Shown: positions 24,201 to 39,200, counted from the stretch's first letter. The stretch is 64,000 nucleotides of DNA from Pseudeuparius sepicola (GCA_963920635.1 OY987307.1:16259735-16323734), one strand, 5' to 3'. Notes: generated from the sequence alone by a model not told the origin. Numbers and translations: made by a program.

Positions 24201-27200
24201 CTCACTAGGTGGCGACACAGGGGTTCGGCATGAATACTTTGTTCTAAATTAAGCTAAAGAACTGATTCTTTTACCTTATGTAGAATATATTTACCATAAT
24301 TACATAAGGCCATATGTGAGATTTTTAATGTTTAGAGATATTAACATTAACATTACCACAATTAAGCTAAAGAACTGATTCTTTTACCCTCTGTAGAATA
24401 TATCTACCATAATTACATAAGGCCGTATGTGAGATTTTTAATGTTTAGAGATATTAACATTGTCGTATGTAAAAAAAGGTCTATTTTACAATATAACAGT
24501 TGTAAGTTGTAAATGACTTTTAACGGATAATCTAAAAATTAGAATTTCTTAAATCACGTATGGGCCAAAGTAATTTTTACAATAGCTAAGGTCATATTAT
24601 TATGTACAAACATTGGAACGTAATATTTGATAATCAGTCACAAATTATAATGTGAGTATCACATAAAGTCATATATGCATGCATATTACATAAAGTCGCA
24701 TATACCCACTTACATCCTTCTGTCAAAATATTACTTGAAGTTTGATAAAGGAACGTCTTAGATTTTATGTCATGACTTAATTAAGTATTAAAATCAAAGC
24801 TAATATCTCTCCACTTTTATCTTAAAAATTTTAGTACTGGTTTGTGATTGTTTTTTATTTTTTGTTTTTCATTTTTACTTCCTTTTTCTATGATTTTTTG
24901 GATCAAAAAACACTACTTTTCTAAAAAAACATGTGTGGCATAAAGACGTAAATAACAACTTAATTTCACTTTTATCTATAAAAGGTCATATGTGGATCCA
25001 ATCTTCTGATCAAATCAATTTTTTGACAACTGTAACGTTAAAATCTAACTCTTGATAACAAATCCAAAATAAAATCAGTTATAGGTCTTTCAATTAAGAC
25101 AAAAAGTACTGTACAGTGAAATTTTCCAATACTAAAAGTCAATTTTTCTCAAAACTACTTATTCGAACATATATGACCTTATGTTATTATGTTCACGATA
25201 TATCCTTTACTCACAATGCCTCTAGTTAGTTATACAGGGCCTGTAGGCTATCCATAAATAAAGTCAATAACTCTGTGGTTTTAAGATAGATAGAAACCCA
25301 TTTCAACATTTACCATAAAGTATTTCTTGTAAGCAGCTTAGCTGGACAAATAAAATTCACATAATACATCACAAAATAAGCAATTCAAAACGGTCTGTAG
25401 ATAAGCAGGTTTTAGTAATTAAGTAAATTAGTGTTTTTTTATGAGCATTCATTAAATATCAATACATACTTTTAGGTCCGGTGGGAAGTTTCTTTCTGTC
25501 TACATATTCCTCGAAAGTACCTTCTTCCATTTTCTGAACCTTTATGTAATCGGGCTTATCGAATACCAAATTCTCATTATAATTTCCACCTGCATGGTCA
25601 TCTAATAGATCTTCTAAGCCTAAATCTAACAACACAAAGATTAATTATTATAAAACATTCATAACTCTTATTATACTGAATTAAATTATTGATAATAAAG
25701 ACAAAGCCAATTCCAGATGAAATACACTTTTTATATACAGGGGTGTTCCAACTTTTACCTGCATAATTCCCAGAATTATTGATAGAAAATATCAAAATAA
25801 GTACATTTTTTCATATAAACATGTATCGAAATCCTAACGGTTTTCGTGATATTTCGTCCAATTTCAATTTTTTTCAAGTTTCTATTATTGTTCCTAAAGG
25901 AAGACATCTAAGGCAAACATATTTGGTACAGTTTAGGAACACATTTAATGCTGTAAATTGATAATAATTCAACCTGTCTACTTCCACCAGTGCCGGATAG
26001 GCGAGGGTCAACCATAATAATTTTTAATAAAAAAATGGCACGCCATTGGAAAAGTAATTTTTTTTTTTGCCTTCACTAAGTTTCCCAATCAATTACAAGA
26101 AAAAACTATTCTTGACTTTTTTTCGAAAAATGTACCGTTTTTGAAAAATCATTTTTGTGAGTTTTAAAAAATTTTTTAGCAGAAGAAAATCAAAGTAGAT
26201 CTAGGCTTTCGAAATTTGGACACCTAAGTTTTGCTTTTTTTTTTCAAAATTTATTCGGAATTAAAAACTGAGTAGGTGTGCAAATTTCAAAAGCCTAAAC
26301 CTACTTTGATTTTCTTCTGCTAAAAAATTTAAAACGCACAAAATAGTTATTTATGTACCAAGGCACTGAAGTTAAACTTTTTATGACTCATGAGGAATTT
26401 AGTTGCCGCGTCAAATAAATTACGAGTTGCTGCAAATTGTTTGCAACAACTGTGAAAATAAAAGTATTGTATCAATTTTTTATAAAGCAAAATAACGCAT
26501 TTAATTTGATATGTTACACTTACCAGTTTGTTCTGTATTTACTTAAGAAATTAAGAAAAAATATTTGTAATATTTGTGATTGGCAGAAGACCTAGTTATC
26601 CATAAAAATAAATAATCCTTATGACGCTAAATTAGTATAGTAGGCTTTCAAATTTTGAAAAAAAAAGCGGTTTTTATGCTCTTCATCTAATGTCGAATAG
26701 CTAATCTAGAATTGTTATTTTAAATAATAAAAAAATGCGAGACTCATAGACATCATTGTCTGTTATCAAAATAAATTAAAAATACTTAATATTTTCCTCA
26801 GAGAAATAATCAAGGACAGAGGGAATAAGAGCAAAAAGTAAACAGAGCCAACATCTTTTTGAGTGATGCCACGTACTCCATTGTTTACAGCACAGAAAAT
26901 ATACGCTACGCGGACAGAAGTGCCAGTAGCATCGGGCTCGTAAAATATGTATAGCACACCGAAACTTGGTTTTGCCTAGGCCTAACAGATAGCGCTCGGA
27001 TGCAGAATCGTTCGATTTTTAAAACCGTAAAATGCCCTCCGCTAAAAGTCACCGCTAGAGGCGCCAGCAGTCAGCTGAAGAGCCTAACCGTGTTGCCGGT
27101 GGTTTAGGAATAAAGGTTTCATAAACGCTGTCTATGCTGGCGGCCGCTTTCGGTCATCAAAATCTATTTCCCGGCAGACGGTCAGAGGCCTTGAACTATA

Positions 27201-30200
27201 CGAAATAATAGTGGGATTTATTATTTGCTTCGTCTTTGCAGAAGTCGTATGACGTATACTAAGTTATACAGAGTGCTTCAGAGCTAATCATTATCTAATT
27301 AAAATATACCAAGATGTTACAAATAATATATTTTATTCCTGCCTATTTTATTTACTAATTACCTATACACTTAGTATACGGTAAATATTTGTTCTACAAT
27401 GTAGAAAATATGTACAGGATGTCAATGATGCCAAATTTATCGGTTTTACTATTTAATTTTGGGACTTAACTGAATACTTGTTGAATTTGAAATATTCATT
27501 TGATATCATGATCCCCGCAAGGACGTTCCTAATCATTCCAAATGCACGAATTCGTGGTTGAAGAAAATTGTTGGGCGAAAACTACCTCCACTACCCCTTA
27601 AAGAAAAAAAAATGACAACTTTCATGGTACGATTTTTAGCTAATGATTCCAGATGTTCAAATTCGTGCTTTAAAAAAATTGTTGGGCAAAACTATCCCCA
27701 GCACCGCCCTTTTAGGAAAAAAAATGATCACTTTATTGTCGGATCCTCGCCGATTTTAGAAAGGACGTTCGTAATGATTCCAGATGCACTAAATCGTGGT
27801 TGAAAAAAATTTCTTGTGCGAAAACTACCCTCCAGCACCCCTTTAAGAACAAAAATGATAACTTCATTGTCGGATCCTCGCCAATTTTAGCAAGGAACGT
27901 TTCTAATGATTCCAGATGCGCGAATTCGTGGTTGAAAAAATTTGTTGTGCGAAAACTACCCCCACTACCCCTTAAAGAAAAAAGATAACTTTCATGGTAC
28001 GATTCCCACCGTTTTTAGCAAGGACGTTCCTAATGATGCCAGATAATGCACAAATCTGTACCTACTTTAAAAAAGTTGTTGGTCGGAAACTACCCCCAGC
28101 ACCCCTTTTAAAAAAATATAACTTCATTATCGGATCCTGGCCGATTTTAGCAAGTACGTTTTTAATGACTAGAGTCACGAATTCGCCGTTGAAAAAATTT
28201 CTTGTGCGAAAACTAAGTATACCCTCAGGACCCCTTTAAAAACAAAAATGATAACTTTATTATTGTCGGATCTTGGCCGATTTTAGCAAGTACGTTCTAA
28301 ATGATTCTAGATTCACGAATTCGCGGTTGAATCTAGATGCGCGAATTCGTGGTTGAAAAAATTTGTTGGGCAAAAACTACCCCCCACTACCCCTTAAGGA
28401 AAAAAAGGAAAATTTCATGGTACGATTCCCACCGTTTTTAGCAAGGACGTTCCTAATGATTCCCGATGCACAAATTTGTACTTTAAAAAAATTGTTGGGC
28501 GAAAACTACCCCTACCTGGCCGATTTTAGCAACTACGTCCTTATATAATGACTCTAGTTTCACGAATTCGCGGTAGAAAAAAATTCTTGTGCGAAAACTA
28601 CCCCCAGCACAACTTTAAGAACAAAAATGATAACTTATATTGTCGGATCCTCGCCAATTTTAGCAAGGACGTTCGCAAAGATTCCAGATGCACAAATTCG
28701 TGGTTAAAAAAATTGTTGGGCGAATAATACCCCCAGCATACCTTTCAAAAAACGACAATAATCAAATTAAAAAAATCAATTCGGGGTGGAAAGGGGTAGT
28801 TTTTGCCCCGCAAATGTTTTCAACACGGATTCGTGAAATAAGGAATATAGTGATTGCATTTTCAAAAAACGATAATAATCAAGTTAAAAACAAACTTCCG
28901 GTCCGGGGGTGGGAAGGGGTAGTTTCTGCCCCGTAAAGGTTTTCAACCACGGATTCGTGAAATAAGGGATATAGTGAATGTCTTTTAAAAAAACGATAAT
29001 CAAATTAAAAACAAACTTTCTGGGGTGGGAAGGGGTAGTTTTTGCCCCGCAAATGTTTTCAACCACACATTCGTGAAATAAGGAATATAGTGATTGCATT
29101 TTCAAAAAACGACAATAATCAAATTTAAAACAAACTTTCTGGGGTGGGAAGGGGTAGTTTTTGCCCCGTAAATGTTTTCAACCAAGGATTCGTGAAATAA
29201 AGGATACAGTGAATATTAGTGAATGTCTTTTCAAAAAACCACAATAATCAAATTAAAAATACGCTTTCGGGGGGGAAGGGGTAGTTTTTGCCCCGTAAAT
29301 GTTTTCAACCACGGATACGTGAAATAAGGAAAATAGTGAATGTCTTTTCAAGGAACGACAATAATCTAATTAAAAATAAACTTTCGGGGGTGGGAAGGGG
29401 TAGTTTTTGCCCCGTAAATGTTTTCAACCACCGATTCGTGAAATAAGGTAGGTATATATAGTAATGCCTTTTCAAAAAATGACTAAATAATCGTCTCAAA
29501 AACAATATCTCTGGTGGAGGGGGTAGTTTTTTCCTGACAAATTTTTTCAACCACTAATTTGTGCATCTGGAATCATTTGGAACGTCCTTGCTAAAACGGT
29601 GAACATCGAACTAAGAACAATGGAATTATCAATTTTTCAGGGGGTGCATGGGGTAGCTCAGTGGCGTCGCGTGACTTCGGAAGCAGGGGGGGCACCTTAA
29701 TTTTTTTTTTTCTCAAGACAATGAACAACATTTCAATATTTTTTTATCGCAATTTTAGTTGAACTGAAACAAAAATGGGAAAAGAAAACAATTAGGTACT
29801 CGTTTATTTTCATATTTTTAATGAACCAACGAGACAAATAATACATGAATCAAAAACAAAAAAAAACTTCCGAAATTAAAAAAAACTTGTACTGTCACTG
29901 TCAGAAAAAACTTCCAAAATAAAACAAGTTGTATGTACTGTCCTATCATTAATACAAACAAAAAATAAATAACATCTAAAAAATAAAATAATGTAGAAAA
30001 ACTTTTTTATTATACTTCTTTGAAAACACCTTATTTTCATCCGTTTTAGCAATAATGAAAGATGGGGTTTTTCGGGGTAGCGCACGGAAAGAGCGCATGG
30101 AAAAACTTTCCGTGCGCTGAATAAAAGTACCGAATATATAGCTTTAAAATAGAAATATACAGCAAAGTAACTAAATTTAAGAAACTCTATATGCTCTATG

Positions 30201-33200
30201 ATATTTAACATATACCTATTTTGTATTTTAGTTCGTAAGTGTTTCAATATTTAGATACATTTCTGTAATATTGTTGACGTTTTATTCACCTTATCTGACA
30301 ATAACGAATTTACAACAAAGCGCACCAATGACGTCAAAACCTATAGACGTGGTGCCCCATTGTTAAAATGCCCTTTATTTTGACGCCAAGATTAAATATA
30401 TCCATACTACTCTAACAACATGCTACAAACAAAGACAGAAAGTCAACCATCAACCAACTATACACCCGGTGATTCCCGGTTATAGTTCCTCCAGAATCAC
30501 ACTTAGATATCGCATGTTTTTTCTTCTTTGGGGGCGCCGGAAGCATCGCAACCTCACCTGAAGATTCGGGGGATGGTCTAACGACGCCAGCCTCCGAGCC
30601 CAGAGTCGAAATAAGTTCGCTACGGCTCGACAAAAAGGGGCAATTTCTGACAATCTCGCGACATTTTCGGAATAATTTAATGGAGCGCTTAGATTGTGAT
30701 TAGTTCTGGGCGTCAAGCGTTTATCAAAACAAACCTGTCTATAGGTTCTGACGTCATTGAAGCACACCTTTGAAATAATTTGAGAGTAACCATGGAAACG
30801 CATCAAACATACCAAACACTATATTGTCTGCATTGTTTATTTTTTGTCAATTAAACTTATTATAATATGCCGATAAAATGTTTAAGTTTCCGTTTTCAAA
30901 GAAGTATAATAAAAAATATCGTTCATTATACGTCCCGAAATAGATTTTTCCGTGCTTGCATGACTTCCCGTGTGAGGCGCAGCCGAACACGGGAATATGT
31001 CACGCGTGCAGGGAAAAATCTTTATTTCCAGACTCGTAATGAAATATACTATTTAAAAAGAAGCTTTTATTTAAGCCATGTACTAAAATGAATAAAATAA
31101 AATAAGTATATAGTAAAATCGAGCAACTCTTACGCCTGGCGTAAACAAGACCACGTGAGTTGAAATATTCGCCAGGGCCGCACTGAGGCATGACCTTTAT
31201 TTAATTTTACAATGGTTTACATCAAAATATTTGGGAAAAGAATTACTGGCTTAATTAAAATGGTTCAAAACATCGATAAAATTATTTGTGGCAGTGTCTA
31301 AATAGCTGAAAACAACAAGGTAAAACGGCGTAACTACACTTTTTCGATCGAGTACCTCCCTGTTGCCGACTCGGGTGAAACTTTATAGACTACCGACCAA
31401 TCGCGGATCGTCATTGAACACGTGGTTTTATTTACGACAGGCGTACGGATTGCTCGATTTTAGTATCGGTTTTTGTTAAGATAATTCAATGTCAAATTGC
31501 GACAAGTTCTTATAAATCTGAAAGCTTTTCGCGCGAATTTTAAGGAAAATACATACTTTGGCAAATAGGTACTTGCTTATCAACCAATCACTGTCCAACA
31601 AAATTAATTGGTACTTACGTTAATGAACATCTCGCGCGACATGCTTTTTGATTTACAAAAACGCAATTTGGCATTGAATTATCTTTACTGAAAACCTAGA
31701 CTTATTTTATATTATTTTATTCGTTTTAGTATATGGTTTAAATAAAAGCTTGTTTTGACAAAGTTTTTTTACCTTTTATTTTATTTGATTCTCAATATCA
31801 GGAGGGTGGTAAAGAAATTTAGTCCACCATCTTGGGACATCCGCTATATTGGATTTAGTATGACGCCACTTATTTTTTTGTACTCGTCATTTCATACCCA
31901 TGTCAAATAGGTTGTGCAGAAATAGCATTGACTGACGTATTTATAAAGACTTCTCACGACTCGACTATAACTTCATGTCCCTGAAAGAAGTTGGCGCAAA
32001 TAACCAACAATGCCTTTTGCATTGTATTTTGTCTCGGAAGGGCGCATGGTGGCCCAAAAAAGTGTCAGACGCGACAGTCGTGAGCAGTCTTATTGATGCG
32101 GACAAGTTAAATAAAAGCTTGTAAAAATATCATGCATCTTTTACAGGTCAGGCACATCATATTTACTCAATAAAACTTCATTCTTCGACTGCTTTTTTGG
32201 GTAAAACATTCTATCAAGTGCGAGGCGAGTCAGGTTAAGACAAATCTATGCACGCGCGGCCATGCGGTGCCTACCGTAGCCCATGAGGCCAAAACTATAG
32301 GCACCATCACACCGCTCATGTAATTAATTAAGTGATTGCTGTGAATTATTTCCATTTTTACCTTAGGTAGGTAGTGTTACCTAACAAAAACTGGGGGGGC
32401 CCGTGCCCCCCCTGCCCCCCCCCCCCCCCGACGCGACGCCACTGGGGTAGCTTTTGTACGATGATTTTTTCTACCACGGATTCGTGAAATAAGAGTTATA
32501 GTGGCTAGGCTTTCAAAAAACTATCATAGTCGGACCAAAAGCAATCTATCCGAGGGTTGGAAGTTGGAAGGGATAATTTTTGCTTGTAAATTTTTCTACC
32601 ACGGGTTCATGTTCATGCATCTGGAATCATTTGGAACGTCGTTGCTAAAAACGGCGCAGATAATCGGACCAAGAATACAAGAATAATGTAGTTATTATTT
32701 TGTTCCTTGAGGGGTGCAGGGGTGGTTTTTGCGCAGTAATTTTTTTCAGCCACGGATTCGTAAAATAATTATTGAATGCCCTTTCCAAAAACGACGAAAA
32801 AAATAAATCTCTCGAGGGAAGAATTCTATAGTTACTGCTGACAGCGTCACTGTTAACCTTGGATTCTAAATGGGCAAGCTCATTTTATTAAAGATCTTCT
32901 CTTTATTTTTATAGTTCGGTAAAACCACCGACTGTTTGCACAATCCGGCAACGCCGCTTTCGGATGCTTTTTCCTAGCGAGAGCCGGCTTCCTTTCGGGC
33001 TGCCAAATAATTACATTGTGTGGAACTTCTGTCCGCGTAGCGTATATTTTCTGTGGTTTACAGCATTTCAGTTCAAAATAGACGGGTTTAATAATGATAT
33101 TAAATGAAGGCACACCTCCCATAACACTAAATTAAGAAATGTAGTTATAAATTTCTTGTATGTAACAATTTTAAACTAAAACTAAATTGCTCTTTAATTA

Positions 33201-36200
33201 TAGTAGCTAATTATCACTTTAATAAAATCTTCAACAGATACCTCAAACCGCCCAACATGGCAACGTCGCCGTTGCCGCCGCGTTCATTAACTCGGCGGTA
33301 TTTGTCTTGTGTTTGCCCAGCAAGTGAAGTTTTCCGATTGTTTACGTATGCATTTTTCGTGTCTTCAAATGTTTTTCTGTTAATTTGTTGGCTATTTATT
33401 AGTGTTTAGGATATAGTGACTGATTTTGTATACAATGGGACACAGAAAGTGTCTGGTGTGTGGCCAAATTGATAATTCTCAGGATATAACCTATCTAGGT
33501 AAACGTTGTACAGAAAGGCCTGATGTTTGTTTACTTGGGTAAATTTGCATAAGATGTTGGTTGACTACAAACGTGTGTATTTTGATGCTGTTGCTCCCTC
33601 TATCCATGGTTATTTCTCTGAGATATTTTCATTTTAACGTAACACTTAACAGGTAGGTAATGCCATAGCAATTATTATCCTAAAAATGAAATATTAAAAT
33701 GTCTTTTTCTACTCCTATGCTAGTAACATACCTATTAAGTGACGGTTTAGGTTATAAGTAAGTTCATTGTTACGAACACTGATACGTAATGACTGACACG
33801 TAATAAAAAAAATTACGTATCTGTTCTTAATTAAAACGCAATTATTACGGGTGCCTTGTTAGCGTGGCATCCGCGTCACCATAGCAACTAACCAACATAC
33901 TAATTGTTGCCTGACAGATAATCAGAAGTATAGTTTATCTATTATAATAGTTTTTCTTTTATCAAAGAAAAATTATAATACAAAACTCGAGTTGTAAGCT
34001 TATTATATACTCGTGGAATTACAGCACTCGCCGCTGCGCAGCTCGTGCGCAACTTTTCCACTCATACGTAATAAGCTGTTTACAACTCTCGCTATGTAAT
34101 ATACTATACCTACTGTTACAATACAATAAATTCTCAGTGAATACCTAGTATTTACACCTACTTTTCCGCACATTCTTCAACATTTAACCTTTTCAGCATC
34201 TGCATTTCAGCTGCCTCATATTTCAAATATCCTCATTTTTTAGTATTACACATTTATTGCATACTTATTTTCATGGGTAGATTTTATGTCAACCACAAAT
34301 ATTACCAATTTTTTTTCTTATTTTTTTAAGTAAATACGGAACAAACGGGCAAGTGTGACACTTGAAATTGAATGGGACATTTTGCTTTACAAAACACACA
34401 TAATTAAATACTTTTACAGATGATTTAATTTTCGAGCCCAAGAGGTTCCAAACATTACGGTAATCCACACATCAAAACTAATATCATACGTAAATTCTAT
34501 CGGTTCTTGCAAACAATTTTTATGTTAAACTTTTTGGCATATTTCAAAAAATAAAAAAGCCACAGCAGCTTAAAAATTTCAAATTTTTCCGATTTTTGGC
34601 CATAGTTTTCTTAGATGGCCATGGACAACAATTTTCAGCATGACAAAAGAAGGCCGCCTGGAAGAGCTATCGATCATACCTGCCACCGATTTTTTCTGTC
34701 AAAAAATAGATATTCTGAGTGAGCCACTTATATAAGCCACCCTGTATATTGCGGTATTCAGATTGAACAATATAATATAAAGGGACTCTTGACAGTTTAA
34801 TAACTTTCTTAAGTCCTTTTCATTTAAAGGAAAAAATGTTAGCTCGGGAAACATAGCAAAGAAATAATATTGTAGGGTTGATACTGTTGAAATCAGACAA
34901 AACCAAACGATTTAACGCCATTTTCTTGAGTCTTTTGGATTAGCAATACCGAAAATCCATTAAACAAACTAATTTCGTTTAGAGCGCTTACAAATTGACA
35001 CTTAAACCGTATGATGTTCTTGGTGATGTCTTAACTTGGCATTCATGGTTACGACGGTCTCCAGCATGAGCACCGTGAACTTGTAAACATTATAACCTCA
35101 ATTTTATAAGGTTTTGGAAACGTTTGGTATTCGTTTTGTCTTCTATCATAAAAAATGGCACAAAAAGTGCAAAATTTTGCTTGATGAGACTTAACGAAAT
35201 AATTATCTACTCTACAAGGTGTCCAACTTTTGTACAAATCCGTAAAAATCTTCATTTTTGGAAATAATTGCCTAAACTTTTTTGTTTGAAAGGCCTTCAA
35301 AAACCGATTCTTTTGACCCTTCTGCCATTTTCAAAATGCAAATCCAGGGCTGGCTGCGATTTTTTTATACTCCCGATTTTCACGAAAACCATTTAGCGAT
35401 TTGTTTTTATTTAAAACCTGACCCCACAGCGTTAATCAGAACACCCCAAAACCCCCATATACCAAATTTGAACAGAAAATATATAGGGAGTTCCATTCTG
35501 TAGCGTGTCAAAGTTGAGCAAAATAGAAATTTTAAAGACGTCTAGCGAGTCAAGTGTGCTATGGAATGAATCCCTTCAAAACAGTTGAATCGTCAACAGC
35601 ACCACCCAAAATGTTGATGTGAAAAGATTTACTACAAAAATATACAGGGTATTTTTCTCCGGGCCATCTCAAAAATCTGAAATTTTATGAAACTTATACG
35701 GATCAAGAGTGCTCTGGAATCATTGAAAAAATATTAATAAACACAAGAGTAATGTATTTCTTTACAAAATGCCAACTAACAAATAAAAACAATTTAAATT
35801 ATTGGACCTTTCTCAACAAAGTCACTGTCTAAGATCACAATAGACTTACCCACGGTATGTCATTGTGCATCTTGTGACATCAGTTGCGAATCAGAATTTA
35901 AATTGCTCCATATGTTTTACACAGCAATACATACTTTTTTATGGGTTTTTGCTTATTTCTTTTAAATAAATGTTGTTAAAAATATGTAGAATTTATTACT
36001 AGATAAATGAATGAATATTCTGTTGATAAAAAACACATTTAATTTAATATGCTGACTGCACATCCCGGCATTTTTGGCCTATTTCAAAGCACGGTCGAGC
36101 TGGACTGATGATCAGTCAGTTGTTTACACTTTTTTTCTTGACACATTAAACTGTAAACTATAAAAAATCATAAAACACAACCGCAGCCGCTGCATTATTT

Positions 36201-39200
36201 AGAATTCGTGATTCCCAACTGACGTAGATGCGCAGAATTGCCTTGTTTTCGGATTCGTTAGTGACATACCGTGGGTAAGTGTATCGTGTCTAAGATGATA
36301 CATTTTCTGTGCATTTCCTGTTGTAGCACACCAGCCACCTTAACTGATATGGACTTACTGACTGGCAGGCTTCTGTATTTTTTAGATTTAGTTCATTTAT
36401 GGTGTGTGGAGCGGTTTTGATATACTCGATTTTTGACCCATATAAAGTTCCAAAAATTCAGTAATTTGAGATGGCACACCAACACCTTGAGTGGTCCTAT
36501 TGACCTTCCAACTGTTTTGAGAGGATTCCATGGCACACTTGACTTGGCAGATGCCTTTGAAATTCTTATTTTGCTCAACTTTCACACCCTGCAAAATGGA
36601 ACTCCCTGTCAGATTTTAAATAAAAAAATCGCTAAATGGTTTTCGTGAAAATCGGAGGTATAAAAAAATCGCAGCCGGCCCTGGATTTGCAATTTGAAGA
36701 AGCGGTTTTTAAAGGCCTTTCAAACAGAAAAAAGTTTAGACGATTATCTCCAAAAATGAAGATTTTACGATTTGTACAGTTTTAAAGTATGCTTGTTCCC
36801 AAACCAATCACAATGAGCATAAAGATAAGTAATAATATTTTTTGCAAAGTATCATATGGATTATTACAAATTTAATTTAACTTAATTAGTATAGTCTCAA
36901 TTATCACTATTCGAAGATGATGAAGAATCAATAAACAGTTCTGGATCACTGTTATTGCTTTCACAAAGGGAAATAGCTTCTTCAAAAAACATCCTTTTTT
37001 TGTTCATCTCTGCTGAAAATTTTAGTTTTGACACGATAAAACACAACCTCAACTTCGCAAATTTGTAAGCGCACTTACAACTGGTCCAAATCAAATTACC
37101 ATCAAACAGTATAAATCGGACCAATCATAAGCGATCTGACCACTGGGCGAGAGACGAAGCAACCAACGGATTCATCTGATGGCCTCATCTGATTTCAACC
37201 GTACATAGCAAACTTTATTCACAATCATACTATAATATTTACATTACTAACAAAAAAGTTGAAAAGTAGATAATTTACTTCCAGACGCCAGTAATGATTG
37301 CTCAAGTGGGGAGTGATATTCATTTGCCTACTTTTAATGTCTCCTATTGTCAATAGATGCCATTGCACGCAGAGCTGGTATTACTCGAGTACATATACAA
37401 TTTGGTAAATTTTTTATACAATAATTATGTTAATTTTGTAAAACTGCTTTTTATGAACATTGAAAAAAAATAGAAAGAAATAATATTATAGCAAAGCATA
37501 GTTCGAAGTTCGAAATTAAATTTTTACGAACGGGGACAAGTTTAACAATCAAATAGATAATGGATTTATTTAGTCACTAGTCATATTTGACTGATTATAA
37601 CTATCGATTGTAAGAGATATTCCTCGTTAAATACCATCAATTGAAAATTTAAATTCCAAAGCCGATGCAGTTGCACCAAAAGTATTTTCGATCTTTACTC
37701 GGCCAAATGTAGAGCTCACTTAATATTATAGGTAAATAATATCATTTTTTTACCTTCTAAGCCAATAATTCCAGTGTCCATTAGAAATATTTCAATATTT
37801 TCTTTAGAAAATGTACTTGTTTTTTTTTGTCTAAATCCAAGGAGGGGCTTTTTTAAATAAGCTGACAATTTTGGAAACTTTGAATATGCAATGTCAACCA
37901 CAACATTAAATAGATGGCCCACAATGTTGATGGTTTCTTCATTTTTGTAAGTTCAATAAAGTAAGCAAAAACTATACTTTCTGAATTATCTTGTACATTA
38001 TTAGAGAGGCACCAATCCTTATACTATTTATATGCTTTTTCTTAGAGGCTTCAGTTTTTCTCAGATAAACAAGTCCATGAGGTTGGTTTTAGTGAAAGAA
38101 AAGATGGTGAAGAAAAAAGTTCAAGCCGATCTGAAAGTGAATACTATGTAGACTCAGTGTCTTGTAAGAAAACCAGAAGAAAAAGTAAGACTATATGGAC
38201 AATACTGGTAACTATAAACAATATTTCTGTCGACTTTAAGTTTAATCATTTGCCGTATAGTATACATGAAAAAGTAGCAGATCATGTACCAGATGTTTTA
38301 GTTGCATTTGGAAACAAACAATTCAGAACTAAAAGTGAAGTTGAACTATCATGTGTTGTCAAAAATGAGCATGTTACTTTACCATTTGTCGTTATAGATA
38401 GAGATGATCAGATGTCACTATTAGGCTTTGATAAGTGCGAAGAGCTTAATTTGATTAAATGAGTTGATCATTTGCAAGTGGAGTTTCGGTCACTTGATGA
38501 TATCATTAAAAAATATCTTAATGTATTTGAAGGATTAGGAAAATTTCCTAGCAAACACCACATAAGACTGAAAGATGATGTTGTTCCTAAAGTTACTACT
38601 AACTGTGCCACAAACATTACTTGATAGATTAAAAAAAATTGTGTAGCTTGGAAGCTTAAGGGATCGTTAGAAAAATAGATAAACCTACCGAATGGGTTCA
38701 CCCTCTAGTCATAGTGGAAAAACCTAAAATGAAGCTGGGATGTGGTCTATTATTGAACCTGGAGAAGAGCATTAGCAAAGATAAATCTATCTTTGAAACC
38801 GTGTGCTGCCGCTGAGTCCAAGAAAGCCAAAATTGCAAAGGAAGCTTGGGAAAATTTATGAAATACATTGGAATACACCTCCTCAAGTTTATTCAGGACA
38901 AGATTTGAATCATGCTCATCAATGCAAGAGTATATAGACAAGATCCTTCACACAGCTGCACAACTTGAGAACATTGGAGAGCCACTAAATGTCAACTTAA
39001 AGTGTCATGACAACAGAAACAATAACCTAGCCATCTTTTAAACAAATGTTAAATAGCCTACAAGTCTCCCCAAAATAGAACTTTCCACATTCACAAGGAA
39101 TTTTATAAATGCAATTTTTTGAACTTTCTACCTCATTAAATGGCTAAATGATTGGAGTTAAAATAGAGATATCTATTTTATCTAAAATCATTACATTAGT

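Larger units (their letters stand above)
19035..25469 (-). other. Intron between exons 3 and 4
   Basis: Contains a tRNA-derived SINE head, a dispersed repeat at 20222-20350, a MITE at 20494-20694, the hAT-like element at 21405-22528, an I-like 3' end at 22630-22880, a lone CAGGGTG-type end near 23685, a 113-bp tandem duplication and a motif-rich stretch to 25200. 19035-19790 and 22890-23620 show nothing I can name. Confidence 0.6.
34886..37199. mobile_element. Element with GTTGAAATCAG termini (2.3 kb) enclosing a foldback
   Basis: Left GTTGAAATCAGACAAAACC and right CATCTGATTTCAAC match the termini of the 201-bp MITE at 20494-20694; ACGCCATTTTCTTGAG is also shared on the left. A short minus-strand frame (37007-36897) lies near the right end. 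The inner foldback at 35230-36778 probably jumped into it. The superfamily is not clear. Confidence 0.55.

Noticed and set aside
27558..28936. Series of plus-strand ORFs with a shared KLPP/VGRK motif
   Set aside because: They are translations of satellite monomers; frames change from unit to unit and have no conserved start or length.
27480..29650. CRISPR array
   Set aside because: Repeats are about 120-135 bp without unique spacers, the whole unit repeats, and the genome is eukaryotic.
29876..30247. 123-codon ORF inside the hAT insertion
   Set aside because: Phe/Tyr/Ile-rich translation of AT-rich DNA with no transposase motif.
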